Of a stretch of DNA of 64,000 nucleotides, positions 47,341 to 54,801 are shown piece after piece. The stretch is from Hanleya hanleyi. Its lineage: Eukaryota > Mollusca > Polyplacophora > Lepidopleurida > Hanleyidae. Made by a program: the position numbers and the translations under genes. The notes beneath the pieces were generated by a model that was not told the origin of the DNA, searched no databases, and worked only from the letters and a program-made list of their open reading frames with translations. Position 1 is the stretch's first letter. The number at the start of each line of letters is the position of its first letter. The stretch spans positions 186,001 to 250,000 of the forward strand of contig JAVTVY010051595.1 in assembly GCA_036873755.1 (NCBI GenBank), read 5' to 3'.

Positions 47341-47522
47341 AATTTTTTGGTGTAAAAAATCGCTAAATTCATTAAAAATAACGGCATAGTCTAGCGCTAG
47401 GCGGCTAAAATTGTTTAAATACTACACCATAACTTGCCTGAGTTTAATTGGAAATAAAATTTATACGTGCCCTGATTTATTGTAAAATCACAGCCGTTTA
47501 TAATTGGAAAAGAAACACAAAT
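47341..47522 (+). repeat. Left arm of an inverted repeat around the accessory genes
   Basis: Matches 49714-49892 inverted (TAGTCTAGCGCTAGGCGGCT, TTAAATACTACACCAT, TTTATTGTAAAATCACAGCC). No coding capacity; precedes the promoters of the inner genes. Confidence 0.75.
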
Positions 47523-47589
47523 ATATTTTTGTTGAGCGTAGCAGACGACACAGCTAGAGTGCTTTCGCTACGGTCCGTACTTTTTACAC

Positions 47590-47597
47590 TATAAATA
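47590..47597 (+). promoter_or_regulatory. TATA box of the rightward RING transcript
   Basis: TATAAATA, 50 bp before the first ATG at 47647. Confidence 0.6.
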
Positions 47598-47646
47598 GTA
47601 CGCAGTATTTTTTTCAGTCATTCACAATTAGCCTCAGTGCCCAGTC

Positions 47647-47757
47647 ATGGAGCCACTCATGGATATTGACATACCAGACTTGTTCACAAATGCTGATAAT
47701 GAAGTACAACTGCTTGGCAATATTATTAATATGGTACATGACGAACCTTGGTTATAA
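47647..47757 (+). CDS. Short acidic leader ORF (36 aa) overlapping the RING gene start
   Basis: Starts at the first ATG (CAGTCATGG) after the TATA box and encodes an acidic, hydrophobic peptide (MEPLMDIDIPDLFTNADN), reminiscent of a transactivation domain. Its TAA shares an A with the next ATG (TAATG), an arrangement compatible with termination-reinitiation. Confidence 0.5.
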   Translation: MEPLMDIDIPDLFTNADNEVQLLGNIINMVHDEPWL

Positions 47758-48548
47758 TGAAAGACTTATTTCCACCACCTCAACCCCCGAACTACCCTCT
47801 ACCAACCACACCTCATTGTGAAGACCCCCCAGAAACATCGCAGCTTAGTAACTTCTTCACCCTAGCAGCCACACCGGATGTTACCCCAGACGAATACCAA
47901 TGTTTTGACGACATAGACCAGATGTTAGAAACGATGATGTTGAAACCACAAAGCCCTCAAGCTAAAGAAAAAGATGGAACCCATACAGATGGAACCGCTG
48001 CAGATGGAACCCATACAAATGGAACCGATACAGAACAAGGACAAGATGCGCAGGAGAAGACTACAGTACTCCAAAAAAAGAAAGACTCAAGAAAAAGAGA
48101 GACGAAAGACTTAAGAACAGGAACAAAGAGGGTAGACGCGAAACAAAACAGAAAAGATGTCAGAATCAATCGGAATCGACAACAGGAGAGAAAACACAGG
48201 AAGGATGTCAGAACAAAGAGAATAAGAGAGAATACCCGGAAACTAAGCCAAAAACAAAATCAAGACGAGATGCACTACGTTTGGGCAATAGCAACAACAA
48301 CACTGGGGGCCAACACAGAACGTCAAATAGCCTTATATTTATCCTGCGTGGAATGCACTAACCAATTTGCGAAATATGCTATTTCCCCTTGCGGTCACCA
48401 AGCCTTATGCGAAACTTGTATTCATCGATACGCCCAAATACCAACGTGTGTCCAGGCTAATAAACCCCGAGTGTGTCAATTGATACCTTTGACATGTCCC
48501 GTGTGTACTGAGAGGAAACAACGTCAACAGGCCCTGTCAACGATGTAA
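47757..48548 (+). CDS. Second C-terminal RING protein (263 aa)
   Basis: The ATG at 47757 is used because the upstream codons start with TTG. The N-terminus is proline-rich and acidic and includes YQCFDDIDQML, loosely like an LxCxE-type pocket-binding motif but without the leucine. The middle is Thr/Gly-rich (DGTHTDGTAADGTHTNGTDT) and then very basic (RKRETKDLRTGTKR). The C-terminus is a RING: CVECTNQ, CGHQALCETC, CVQANKPRVC, CPVCTE, with an extended loop. It is probably a nuclear E3 ligase; substrates unknown. A histone-like stem-loop follows 21 nt after the stop. Confidence 0.8.
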   Translation: MKDLFPPPQPPNYPLPTTPHCEDPPETSQLSNFFTLAATPDVTPDEYQCFDDIDQMLETMMLKPQSPQAKEKDGTHTDGTAADGTHTNGTDTEQGQDAQEKTTVLQKKKDSRKRETKDLRTGTKRVDAKQNRKDVRINRNRQQERKHRKDVRTKRIRENTRKLSQKQNQDEMHYVWAIATTTLGANTERQIALYLSCVECTNQFAKYAISPCGHQALCETCIHRYAQIPTCVQANKPRVCQLIPLTCPVCTERKQRQQALSTM

Positions 48549-48569
48549 TGGCTTATTACATATCCAAAA

Positions 48570-48614
48570 GGTTATTTTTATAACCATCCATCTTTTCCGG
48601 AAGGGAAAACTTCT
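48570..48614 (+). terminator. Histone-like 3' end of the rightward RING gene
   Basis: CCAAAA, then GGTTATTTTTATAACC (48570-48585), then ATCCATCTTTTCC and GGAAGGGAAAAC. One stem pair departs from the histone consensus (A-T at position 5) and the loop is TTTT, but flanks, spacing and the downstream purine element match the two other genes. Confidence 0.65.
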
Positions 48615-48680
48615 AAAAAATGCACATTAACATCAGATTCCCACACACACATATATATATCCTGTCCTGGTTCAAATAAA

Positions 48681-48770
48681 TTGTCAGTCCGTTATCATTC
48701 GGGCTGTTATAACTCCCCCTATCAAAATAAAAAATAAATGTCAGTCCGTTATCATTCGGACTGTATAATA
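48681..48770 (+). repeat. Two direct copies of a small hairpin
   Basis: TGTCAGTCCGTTATCATTCG occurs at 48681 and 48738; GTCCG and CGGAC can pair around TTATCATT. Confidence 0.7.
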
Positions 48771-48950
48771 TTAATTAATTAATTACTGGGAGAGAGAAAA
48801 AATTAAACCTGTGTTTATAAGAGAGAGATTAGTCCTCACAAGGACTTTTAATATAGGGCAGGGATTGTTTTTTTTTGGTGATGCAGTTTGCTAATAAAAC
48901 AGGGGTAATGTGGGAGATCTGTGCTTTTGAAATTTGTGTGCCAAATTATT

Positions 48951-48994
48951 AGAAGCTTCCTCTTTCGAAGCATTGGTTCGCCCTGAAAAGGGCG
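48951..48994 (-). terminator. Histone-type 3' end of the proline-rich gene
   Basis: On the minus strand: CGCCCTTTTCAGGGCG (48994-48979), AACCAATGCTTC, then GAAAGAGGAAGC. Stem 6 bp with TTTC loop; the first pair is C-G instead of G-C. The purine block begins 12 nt after the stem. It lies 50 nt after the stop codon. Confidence 0.75.
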
Positions 48995-49044
48995 GTTAGA
49001 ATCAATTTGTTATGCTGTTTTCTTCAGCAGGGAAGTTTTCCTGT

Positions 49045-49605
49045 CTACTTCCCCGTACTATTCATCGCACTCACGGAGAAATATTCACCAGATGGATGGA
49101 GTGTGTACAAATGCTGCACATCTTCATCTTCATCTTCTTCATGGACGAAGATTGGTAAATCATCCATGAAGTTGGCGGGTGGTATTGTTGGTCTAGGTGG
49201 TGAATTATCCAAAATGCCGGGCAGGTCTTCTAGCGGAAAGGGAGGTGGAGGTATAACATCCACAGGCTGGATTGGTGGAGGTGGTGTTGATGGTCGGGGG
49301 GCGATCAGTCGAGGCTGGGCAGGGCGCAGGTTATCCTCCATTGTTCTTTGTAACAGCTCAAACCAATCTTCGGCTCCCACGCTTCTCGCTCCGTTCAGTA
49401 AAGCCCTCACATTCTCCGCGGTGCCCGTCCCTGCATAATTGTTACGCAAACGGGCGCTCCATTGAGTGAATTCACGCAGCCAGAATTCTCTAATTTCTCT
49501 CATCATGGCTCTCTTCCGTCTTCTGGACACCCCTCGCTCCTGTGTTGTTGAAATTCTTGCACGGCTCATTTTTCTTTCTCTCTCTCTCTCTCTATTTGTT
49601 GACAT
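49045..49605 (-). CDS. Proline-rich acidic Polinton protein of unknown function (186 aa)
   Basis: The N-terminus is very basic (a RERERERKMSRAR start coded by a GA-rich microsatellite). A helical middle follows (MMREIREFWLREFTQWSARL, ENVRALLNGARSV, WFELLQRTMEDNL), then a Pro-rich segment (RPSTPPPPIQPVDVIPPPP) and an acidic end (FVHEEDEDEDVQHL). An alternative ATG at 49569 would drop the GA-repeat part. TATATATA at 49652-49659 lies about 47 bp upstream; a histone-type stem-loop follows. Family not recognised; with the RING genes it forms an accessory module probably acting on the host. Confidence 0.65.
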   Translation of the reverse strand: MSTNRERERERKMSRARISTTQERGVSRRRKRAMMREIREFWLREFTQWSARLRNNYAGTGTAENVRALLNGARSVGAEDWFELLQRTMEDNLRPAQPRLIAPRPSTPPPPIQPVDVIPPPPFPLEDLPGILDNSPPRPTIPPANFMDDLPIFVHEEDEDEDVQHLYTLHPSGEYFSVSAMNSTGK

Positions 49606-49631
49606 CTATCTCAGTGAAAGGTTTTTGAATA

Positions 49632-49648
49632 GCCCGCTTCAAGCGGGT
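49632..49648. promoter_or_regulatory. Small GC palindrome in the 5' leader
   Basis: GCCCGCTTCAAGCGGGT is nearly self-complementary and sits between the TATA box and the ATG of the 49605 gene. Confidence 0.4.
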
Positions 49649-49713
49649 CACTATATATATAGACAAAGCACCGACCTCGGCGAAATCGCCAAGGCTGTGT
49701 TACGCTTAGAAAA

Positions 49714-49892
49714 TCGATGTGTGTTTCTTTCTCAATTATAAATGGCTGTGATTTTACAATAAATCCCAGTGCACATATACATTTTATTTCCAATTGAAGT
49801 CAGATAATTCATGGTGTAGTATTTAAAAAAATTAGCCGCCTAGCGCTAGACTATGTTGTTATTTTATGAATTTTAGCGATTTTTACTCGCCT
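49714..49892 (-). repeat. Right arm of the inverted repeat around the accessory genes
   Basis: Inverted match to 47341-47522 at roughly 80-85% by eye. Confidence 0.75.
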
Positions 49893-50660
49893 AATGTAAA
49901 AGTACGATAGTACGAAAAACTCCGTACATTGAAAATAAATCGGTTTTCCTGGCTAAAAATACATGAAGATTATGACTTACAGCCTTATAATAGCTCGGTA
50001 AAAATTCCAGCGGGTTTATCGAAAGAGAACTCTAGAAAATTATAAAAACATAGCCTTCGTTTCACGGTAAGAAACACAACGTGCGCAGTTCCGATTGAAT
50101 TTTGTGGCAAAAAAATGGGACGCAACTCTGTTTTGACAGAAATGAAATTTGTTGCAATTAATGCTATTTGGTAATTTTATTAAATGTGTTTGTCGTATGA
50201 ATTACATTGTTTTATTGAGGTAGGATCATGAAAAGGATGTTGGCTACCTATTTAATTAATTGTTTCATTGAATTAACGTTTCCTAAAATTTATAAGCTGT
50301 CTCAAAAGGGGGCCTGAGTTCGCTGGAGAATCGGGAACCCTCTCGCCAGCAGTAAGCGCACTATGGGCACACAGTTTAGCATTTAAAAAATACCTTCACG
50401 TACGTATAGCATTTATTACATATATAGTATGGCTTTCCAAGTATTTGGTTTTGCTATTTCAGAGCACTATTGATTGTTCTGGTAATTATGATGACTTGAT
50501 ATTATATCTCAGCAATGATATTATTTTATTTTTATCATGTTATTACTCAAGAATATCAATTTATGCACTCTTGGTCCGCCTACAAAAATTGCATTGTCAA
50601 TTTAATTATTTTCTACAACAAGGTACGAATTTTTTTATTACAATGAAATTAGCAAGAATC
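49893..50660. other. AT-rich Polinton intergenic region
   Basis: No ORF with coding character. A TATATATT box at 50663-50670 precedes the next gene. Confidence 0.45.
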
Positions 50661-50703
50661 GGTATATATTTTGCCTGGCCCGGTATTTTTGTCATTCATC
50701 ATT

Positions 50704-51180
50704 ATGGCAGCGCCCGGAAAGGAGCTCGCTTTCTTTCAACTGACGTCTGATGTGATTCTGATCGTGTATGATCATGAATTGCAGCTTATCGAGGAACATC
50801 CTAGAGAAGTGAAATTATCTTTAAGTTTACCAGGCTGGACTCTATTAACACGGTTGTTACAGGGAAAAGAGCCCGAAGTGGATTTTATGCATGTGGGACT
50901 CGGTGTATACCTGCGGAGTGGTAGAGATAATTCTTTTTTTCCGCGGCTAGAACAGTGTGGGGGTGCCGCTATCCTACTGCGGCCGGCATTATGGCAAGCG
51001 CTGAAAGCTATTATCACCGATGTCCACGATGTACTCTACCCTGAGGCCAATTCTCTAGCTACCCGTACGCTTACCCCGGATTGTACGCTATTATTATACC
51101 CCCAACTTGTGGAGCTGATCGATGATGATAGCCGCTGTTGGTGTACGTCAGAACCTGCGCGTGTCTCTTTATCCCCGTAA
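50704..51180 (+). CDS. PC4-like protein, stops early at TAA (158 aa)
   Basis: ATTATGGCAGCG at 50704 is preferred over the upstream in-frame non-ATG start. Two PC4-type halves are visible: VILIVYDHELQLIEE followed by LSLPGWTLLTRLL, and VGLGVYLRSG followed by AAILLRPALWQALKAII. A third half begins (LLLYPQLVELIDDDSRCWC), then the TAA at 51178-51180 interrupts it. The same frame continues open to 51402 with the rest of that third half and a fourth. The paralogue at 51473 has sense codons at this point, so the stop looks like a recent nonsense change or a readthrough point. Confidence 0.6.
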   Translation: MAAPGKELAFFQLTSDVILIVYDHELQLIEEHPREVKLSLSLPGWTLLTRLLQGKEPEVDFMHVGLGVYLRSGRDNSFFPRLEQCGGAAILLRPALWQALKAIITDVHDVLYPEANSLATRTLTPDCTLLLYPQLVELIDDDSRCWCTSEPARVSLSP

Positions 51181-51402
51181 GGCTGGATTACCTTGAAACG
51201 TGTGTTATGCGGTGATCTCGACGGGGATAGCATTTACCTGTGTGACGACGTGTACATTTTCCGCGGACCTTATTTTGTTCGACTTCTGTGTCTCAAGCGA
51301 GGGGGATTTACTCTGGACCCCGATCTATGGACGGCTTTGCAACAAGTAGTGCCCATGGTCGATAAAGTACTCTCTCCACAGGAGCCGCCTCTCACAGAAT
51401 AG
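51181..51402 (+). pseudogene. In-frame continuation of the PC4-like gene after the stop
   Basis: Begins GWITLKRVLCGDLDG in the same frame as 50704-51180 and ends at TAG 51400-51402. Strong similarity to the middle of the 51473 protein (GW...KRVLSGELDG; LW.ALE.IVPIVD). The only ATG (51193) lies inside the conserved core, so independent translation is unlikely to give a folded domain. Confidence 0.55.
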
Positions 51403-51411
51403 TACCTGACC

Positions 51412-51419
51412 CTATAAAT
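51412..51419 (+). promoter_or_regulatory. TATA box before the second PC4-like gene
   Basis: TATAAATA, about 60 bp before the ATG at 51473 and directly after the preceding stop. Confidence 0.65.
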
Positions 51420-51472
51420 ACGAGGGATGAGACAGAGTGTGTGTCATTCTCCGTTCGACATTTAGAGCAAGC

Positions 51473-52021
51473 ATGTCACTACGAGCCATCCTGCCTCTTA
51501 CACCTTACCAGGTGGGGTTATACGTCTATGAAGATAAAGTCACCCTGGTGGAAGACGGTGGAGCTATTTGCTGGGCGCCCGCTGAGACTCTATCGAATAC
51601 GGTGACACTACAGCGTGATGGCTGGACTAAATTTAAACGGGTGTTGAGCGGTGAGTTAGACGGACACCTCATCCACATGGACAATGCCATCTACGTATAC
51701 CGTACCGCCCTCTTCCCACGTGTGGGCCGCTACCAAGAGCCTGCGCGAAGTTTCCTCCTAACTCCCTCTCTGTGGTCAGCCTTGGAGAAAATAGTGCCTA
51801 TTGTGGACCAGTTATTTACACCGGACGACCGATCACCCGACCAATTGGCGTGGGTTCGTGCTATGGAAGACGCGCTAGCTGAACCTTATGAAAAACAACA
51901 ACAACATGAATCAGATGATACAGCCGGGGAAAGTATTATATCTATAGAATGCACAGAGGCTAGAGTGACAGTGTCACCTAATGAAGCGACCCACACACAT
52001 GACGGCGACCCAGAACGATGA
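51473..52021 (+). CDS. PC4-like paired-domain protein (182 aa)
   Basis: The ATG at 51473 (GCAAGCATGTC) follows a TATA box. Two PC4-type halves are seen: VGLYVYEDKVTLVED followed by GWTKFKRVLSGELDG, and LIHMDNAIYVYRTALF followed by FLLTPSLWSALEKIVPIVD. The last 50 residues are acidic and Thr-rich. It is the intact counterpart of 50704-51402 and more distantly of 44484-45184, so the element carries a small family. Proposed role: single-stranded DNA binding in replication or late transcription (inference). Its stop overlaps the integrase start as ATGA. Confidence 0.6.
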   Translation: MSLRAILPLTPYQVGLYVYEDKVTLVEDGGAICWAPAETLSNTVTLQRDGWTKFKRVLSGELDGHLIHMDNAIYVYRTALFPRVGRYQEPARSFLLTPSLWSALEKIVPIVDQLFTPDDRSPDQLAWVRAMEDALAEPYEKQQQHESDDTAGESIISIECTEARVTVSPNEATHTHDGDPER

Positions 52022-53142
52022 AGGGTAAGAAGAAGCCCGTAATGAAGCGGTCCCGAAAGGGAAAAAAGGAGTCTACAGTGATTAACGAGGTGTTAACCGA
52101 TTTGTATTACAGCCCTACCAGTCCAGCCGCGTATAGCGCTGTGGGAGCGCTGTCTCGAGCTGCCCATTCTCAAGGCATTAGTCGAACTGAAGTTCGAGAC
52201 TGGTTAAAAACCCGAGACACTTATAGTTTACACCGAGCAGCCCGACGCCATTTTCGCCGTAACCGAGTGATCGTCGGAGGTATAGACGCGCAATGGCAGG
52301 CGGATTTAGTGGACATGAGTCGCTTTGCACCTCACAATGATGGACATCGGTACATATTGACCTGTATCGATATTTTATCCAAGTATGCCTGGGTACTACC
52401 CATTCGCACCAAAACAGGAGAGAATCTAATAGGAGCATTCCAGCAGATTTTCAAGACGGGGCGCAAACCTCTTTATTTACAAACAGATGAAGGCACGGAA
52501 TTTCTCAACCGACCCTTTCAAGCCTTTCTTAAGAAACAGAAGGTATTTTTCTTTCATACGTACAACGAGACGAAAGCTTCTGTGGTGGAACGCTTCAATC
52601 GTACCTTCAAAGGCCGAATGTACAAGTATTTTACCGCCCAAAACACCCGACGGTACATCGATGTACTATCTCAACTGGTCCAAGGGTACAATCGCGCCTA
52701 TCATCGCAGTATCCAGCGAGCTCCCCGTGATGTGACAGAACGCAACGAACATCAAGTGCGTGATACGCTGTACTCATCCAGTCCATCACTCACGGCACCC
52801 CGTTACAAACGTGGAGATGTGGTACGGATCAGTAAAGTGAAAGGCCAATTTGAGAAAAGTTACTTGCCCAACTGGAGTGACGAGCACTTTGTCATCGTTC
52901 GCCATAAACCTCGACAGCCACACGTCTATCAACTGGAAGATCTACAAGGAGAGAGACTGCAAGGCACGTTTTACGAGGCAGAATTACAACCCATAGTGAA
53001 AACACCGAAAGACTACTACACGGTGGAAAAGATTTTGAAAACGGAACATCGACGTGGCATCCCCTATCATCTCGTCAAATGGCAAGGATGGCCTCGTTCG
53101 TTTAATTCCTGGGTGTCCGGCCGTGACATGAAACGTCTATAA
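52018..53142 (+). CDS. Polinton integrase, DDE type with C-terminal chromodomain (374 aa)
   Basis: Cuts and joins element ends to host DNA. The rve core has WQADLVDMSRF (Asp96), LQTDEGTEF (Asp157) and ASVVERFNRT (Glu191); the last two are 33 residues apart. An SH3-like basic segment follows (PRYKRGDVVRISK). Residues about 330-374 form a chromodomain (YTVEKILK ... YHLVKWQGWPRSFNSW) that could steer insertion to methylated histone tails. The N-terminus is very basic. Overlaps the preceding gene by four bases (ATGA). The frame is complete and all catalytic residues are present. Confidence 0.95.
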   Translation: MKGKKKPVMKRSRKGKKESTVINEVLTDLYYSPTSPAAYSAVGALSRAAHSQGISRTEVRDWLKTRDTYSLHRAARRHFRRNRVIVGGIDAQWQADLVDMSRFAPHNDGHRYILTCIDILSKYAWVLPIRTKTGENLIGAFQQIFKTGRKPLYLQTDEGTEFLNRPFQAFLKKQKVFFFHTYNETKASVVERFNRTFKGRMYKYFTAQNTRRYIDVLSQLVQGYNRAYHRSIQRAPRDVTERNEHQVRDTLYSSSPSLTAPRYKRGDVVRISKVKGQFEKSYLPNWSDEHFVIVRHKPRQPHVYQLEDLQGERLQGTFYEAELQPIVKTPKDYYTVEKILKTEHRRGIPYHLVKWQGWPRSFNSWVSGRDMKRL

Positions 53143-53186
53143 ATTCTAACCCCTATCATCACCAGCCTTCAGTGTAGGATTGTACC

Positions 53187-53771
53187 ATGGACAGTACACG
53201 TCTACCCTTACTATTACGAACTCGAAAAGCACAAGTGGGTACTGTAGTGTGTGTAGTAGTGGTTCTGGGTACGTTATTTACAGGCGTGTTCTACGATTTG
53301 ACGACCGTGATATCCTGTTTGAACACCCTGCGTTCCACATCTCCGTCATCCACCACTTCGACCACGACCACGACCACGACGCTGCCTACGCCATCCAAGA
53401 CGTCAAGGGTTCGCCACGTATCAACCCAGACACCCACCACACCGCCGTCTACACCGTCTACTCCAGCCATCACCACTACGTTACCCTTTGCCCGCTACAT
53501 CGACCTATCAACGACGACGACGCCCCGTACTACTACCACAACTCCACGTCATCCGCCGCCGTCATCCCTGAGAAGCGACCATCCTTCTACCCCATCACCA
53601 CCACCAACACCTAGTACCACCAACACCACCACGCTGCTAAACATATTTGCAGTGGATCCCCGTGAATCACAACGTTTACCACGACAACGGTATCCATTCG
53701 ACTACGATCCCCGGTGGGATCCACGACAACGGTGGTGGGCTTCTAACCGTCGAGCGCAAATCACCAAATAA
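53187..53771 (+). CDS. Mucin-like single-pass membrane protein (194 aa)
   Basis: After a short basic N-terminus (LLLRTRKAQ) comes one hydrophobic segment (VGTVVCVVVVLGTLFTGVFY, residues about 17-36), so a type II or signal-anchored topology is expected. Residues about 50-150 are almost all Thr, Ser and Pro, suited to dense O-glycosylation. The C-terminal 40 residues are rich in Arg, Trp, Tyr and Asp (RYPFDYDPRWDPRQRWW). Not a known family. The position between integrase and ATPase suggests a virion or infected-cell surface protein (inference). Other long frames here come from low-complexity sequence. Confidence 0.65.
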   Translation: MDSTRLPLLLRTRKAQVGTVVCVVVVLGTLFTGVFYDLTTVISCLNTLRSTSPSSTTSTTTTTTTLPTPSKTSRVRHVSTQTPTTPPSTPSTPAITTTLPFARYIDLSTTTTPRTTTTTPRHPPPSSLRSDHPSTPSPPPTPSTTNTTTLLNIFAVDPRESQRLPRQRYPFDYDPRWDPRQRWWASNRRAQITK

Positions 53772-53786
53772 AAAACTAAAAAAACT

Positions 53787-54401
53787 ATGGATCCTCGGTG
53801 GCAGCATCCTTTCACGTGTCTCATCGCTGGACCGACAGGGTCGGGAAAAACACACTTCGTTCAACGTCTGATCCAACATGGGTCAGCCCTCATTTCACCG
53901 CCTCTAGCTCGCATCCTGTGGTGTTATGGAGCTTGGCAACCCGCGTACGAGGAACTGGCACGTGTCCCGGGACTCACCTTAGTGGAAGGCTTACCCCCTG
54001 AGGATACACCCCAAGACACCTTGGTGGTGGTGGACGATCTCATGACGGAAACGGACAGTCGAATCACCCGTCTCTTTACCAAAGGAAGCCATCATCGTCG
54101 GTTGAGCATCATCTACATCGTACAGAATCTCTTCAGTAAGAACAAAGAGGACAGGAACATTAGTTTGAATGCTCAGTATGTGGTGTTATTCAAAAACCCC
54201 AGAGACGCTTCGCAAATTACGCACCTGGCCCAACAGATGTACCCTAAAAACACGGCCTTTGTACGAGAAGCCTTTGAAGATGCTACCCAACCCGCTCACG
54301 GGTATCTACTCATTGACTTGAAACAAGACACGCCCTCCACCCTGCGATTGCGTACCCTCATTTTTCCCGGCGAGGTGCAGACGGTGTACACACCCAAATG
54401 A
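53787..54401 (+). CDS. Genome-packaging ATPase, FtsK/HerA (A32-like) type (204 aa)
   Basis: Walker A is AGPTGSGKTHF near the N-terminus; Walker B is TLVVVDDLM at about residue 80; a sensor-like IIYIVQNLF follows. Length and order match Polinton packaging ATPases, which pump DNA into the capsid. It begins 16 bp after the preceding stop. The frame is intact. Confidence 0.92.
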   Translation: MDPRWQHPFTCLIAGPTGSGKTHFVQRLIQHGSALISPPLARILWCYGAWQPAYEELARVPGLTLVEGLPPEDTPQDTLVVVDDLMTETDSRITRLFTKGSHHRRLSIIYIVQNLFSKNKEDRNISLNAQYVVLFKNPRDASQITHLAQQMYPKNTAFVREAFEDATQPAHGYLLIDLKQDTPSTLRLRTLIFPGEVQTVYTPK

Positions 54402-54461
54402 GTAAAGAAATAAAAGAAGATAAAAGAAGAAGACAATGCACTCTAGCCATCATTCATCATC

Positions 54462-54800
54462 ATGTCTGCACGCGTACGCAAGCACGCGCCGGCCCTGCGC
54501 GTATTACGCAGCGCGCCACCGGAGGTGGGCCGGGCCCTGGTGCGCGGAGCGGATGCGGACTTGGTACGGTGTTTGTGTGAAGTGGCCCATAATGTGTTAA
54601 AAGGCAATGTTCCACTCAGTCCTCTGCAGAAAGGGAAATTGCAACGGCACAAGGCGGGTCTCCGAACGTTGGTGAAGAAGACGGGCAGTGTCAAGAAAAA
54701 GAAACAGGTGTTACAGCGAGGTGGATTTCTCGGCGCACTCCTCGCCCCCTTAGCCGCTACTGTACTGGGACCATTATTAGGCTCCATCTTGGGACGCTAA
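54462..54800 (+). CDS. Small basic Polinton protein with hydrophobic Gly/Leu tail (112 aa)
   Basis: Begins SARVRKHAPALRVLRSA, contains LVRCLCEVAHNVLKGNVPLS and a Lys-rich stretch, and ends GGFLGALLAPLAATVLGPLL. I recognise this arrangement as a conserved small protein of animal Polinton/adintovirus elements with no firm function. The amphipathic, glycine-rich tail suggests membrane activity or a core role (inference). One base separates its stop from the next ATG. Confidence 0.7.
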   Translation: MSARVRKHAPALRVLRSAPPEVGRALVRGADADLVRCLCEVAHNVLKGNVPLSPLQKGKLQRHKAGLRTLVKKTGSVKKKKQVLQRGGFLGALLAPLAATVLGPLLGSILGR

Positions 54801-54801
54801 C

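Noticed and set aside
47880..47930. Rb-binding LxCxE motif in the RING protein N-terminus
   Set aside because: The segment is YQCFD, lacking the leucine and glutamate; too weak to claim.
50445..50750. ORF of 101 aa before the PC4-like gene
   Set aside because: AT-driven composition, no domains, and it contains the TATA box of the next gene.
53180..53614. Alternative frame rich in His and Tyr over the mucin-like gene
   Set aside because: Low-complexity by-product of the ACC/ACG-rich sequence; the membrane-anchored frame has a better start and structure.
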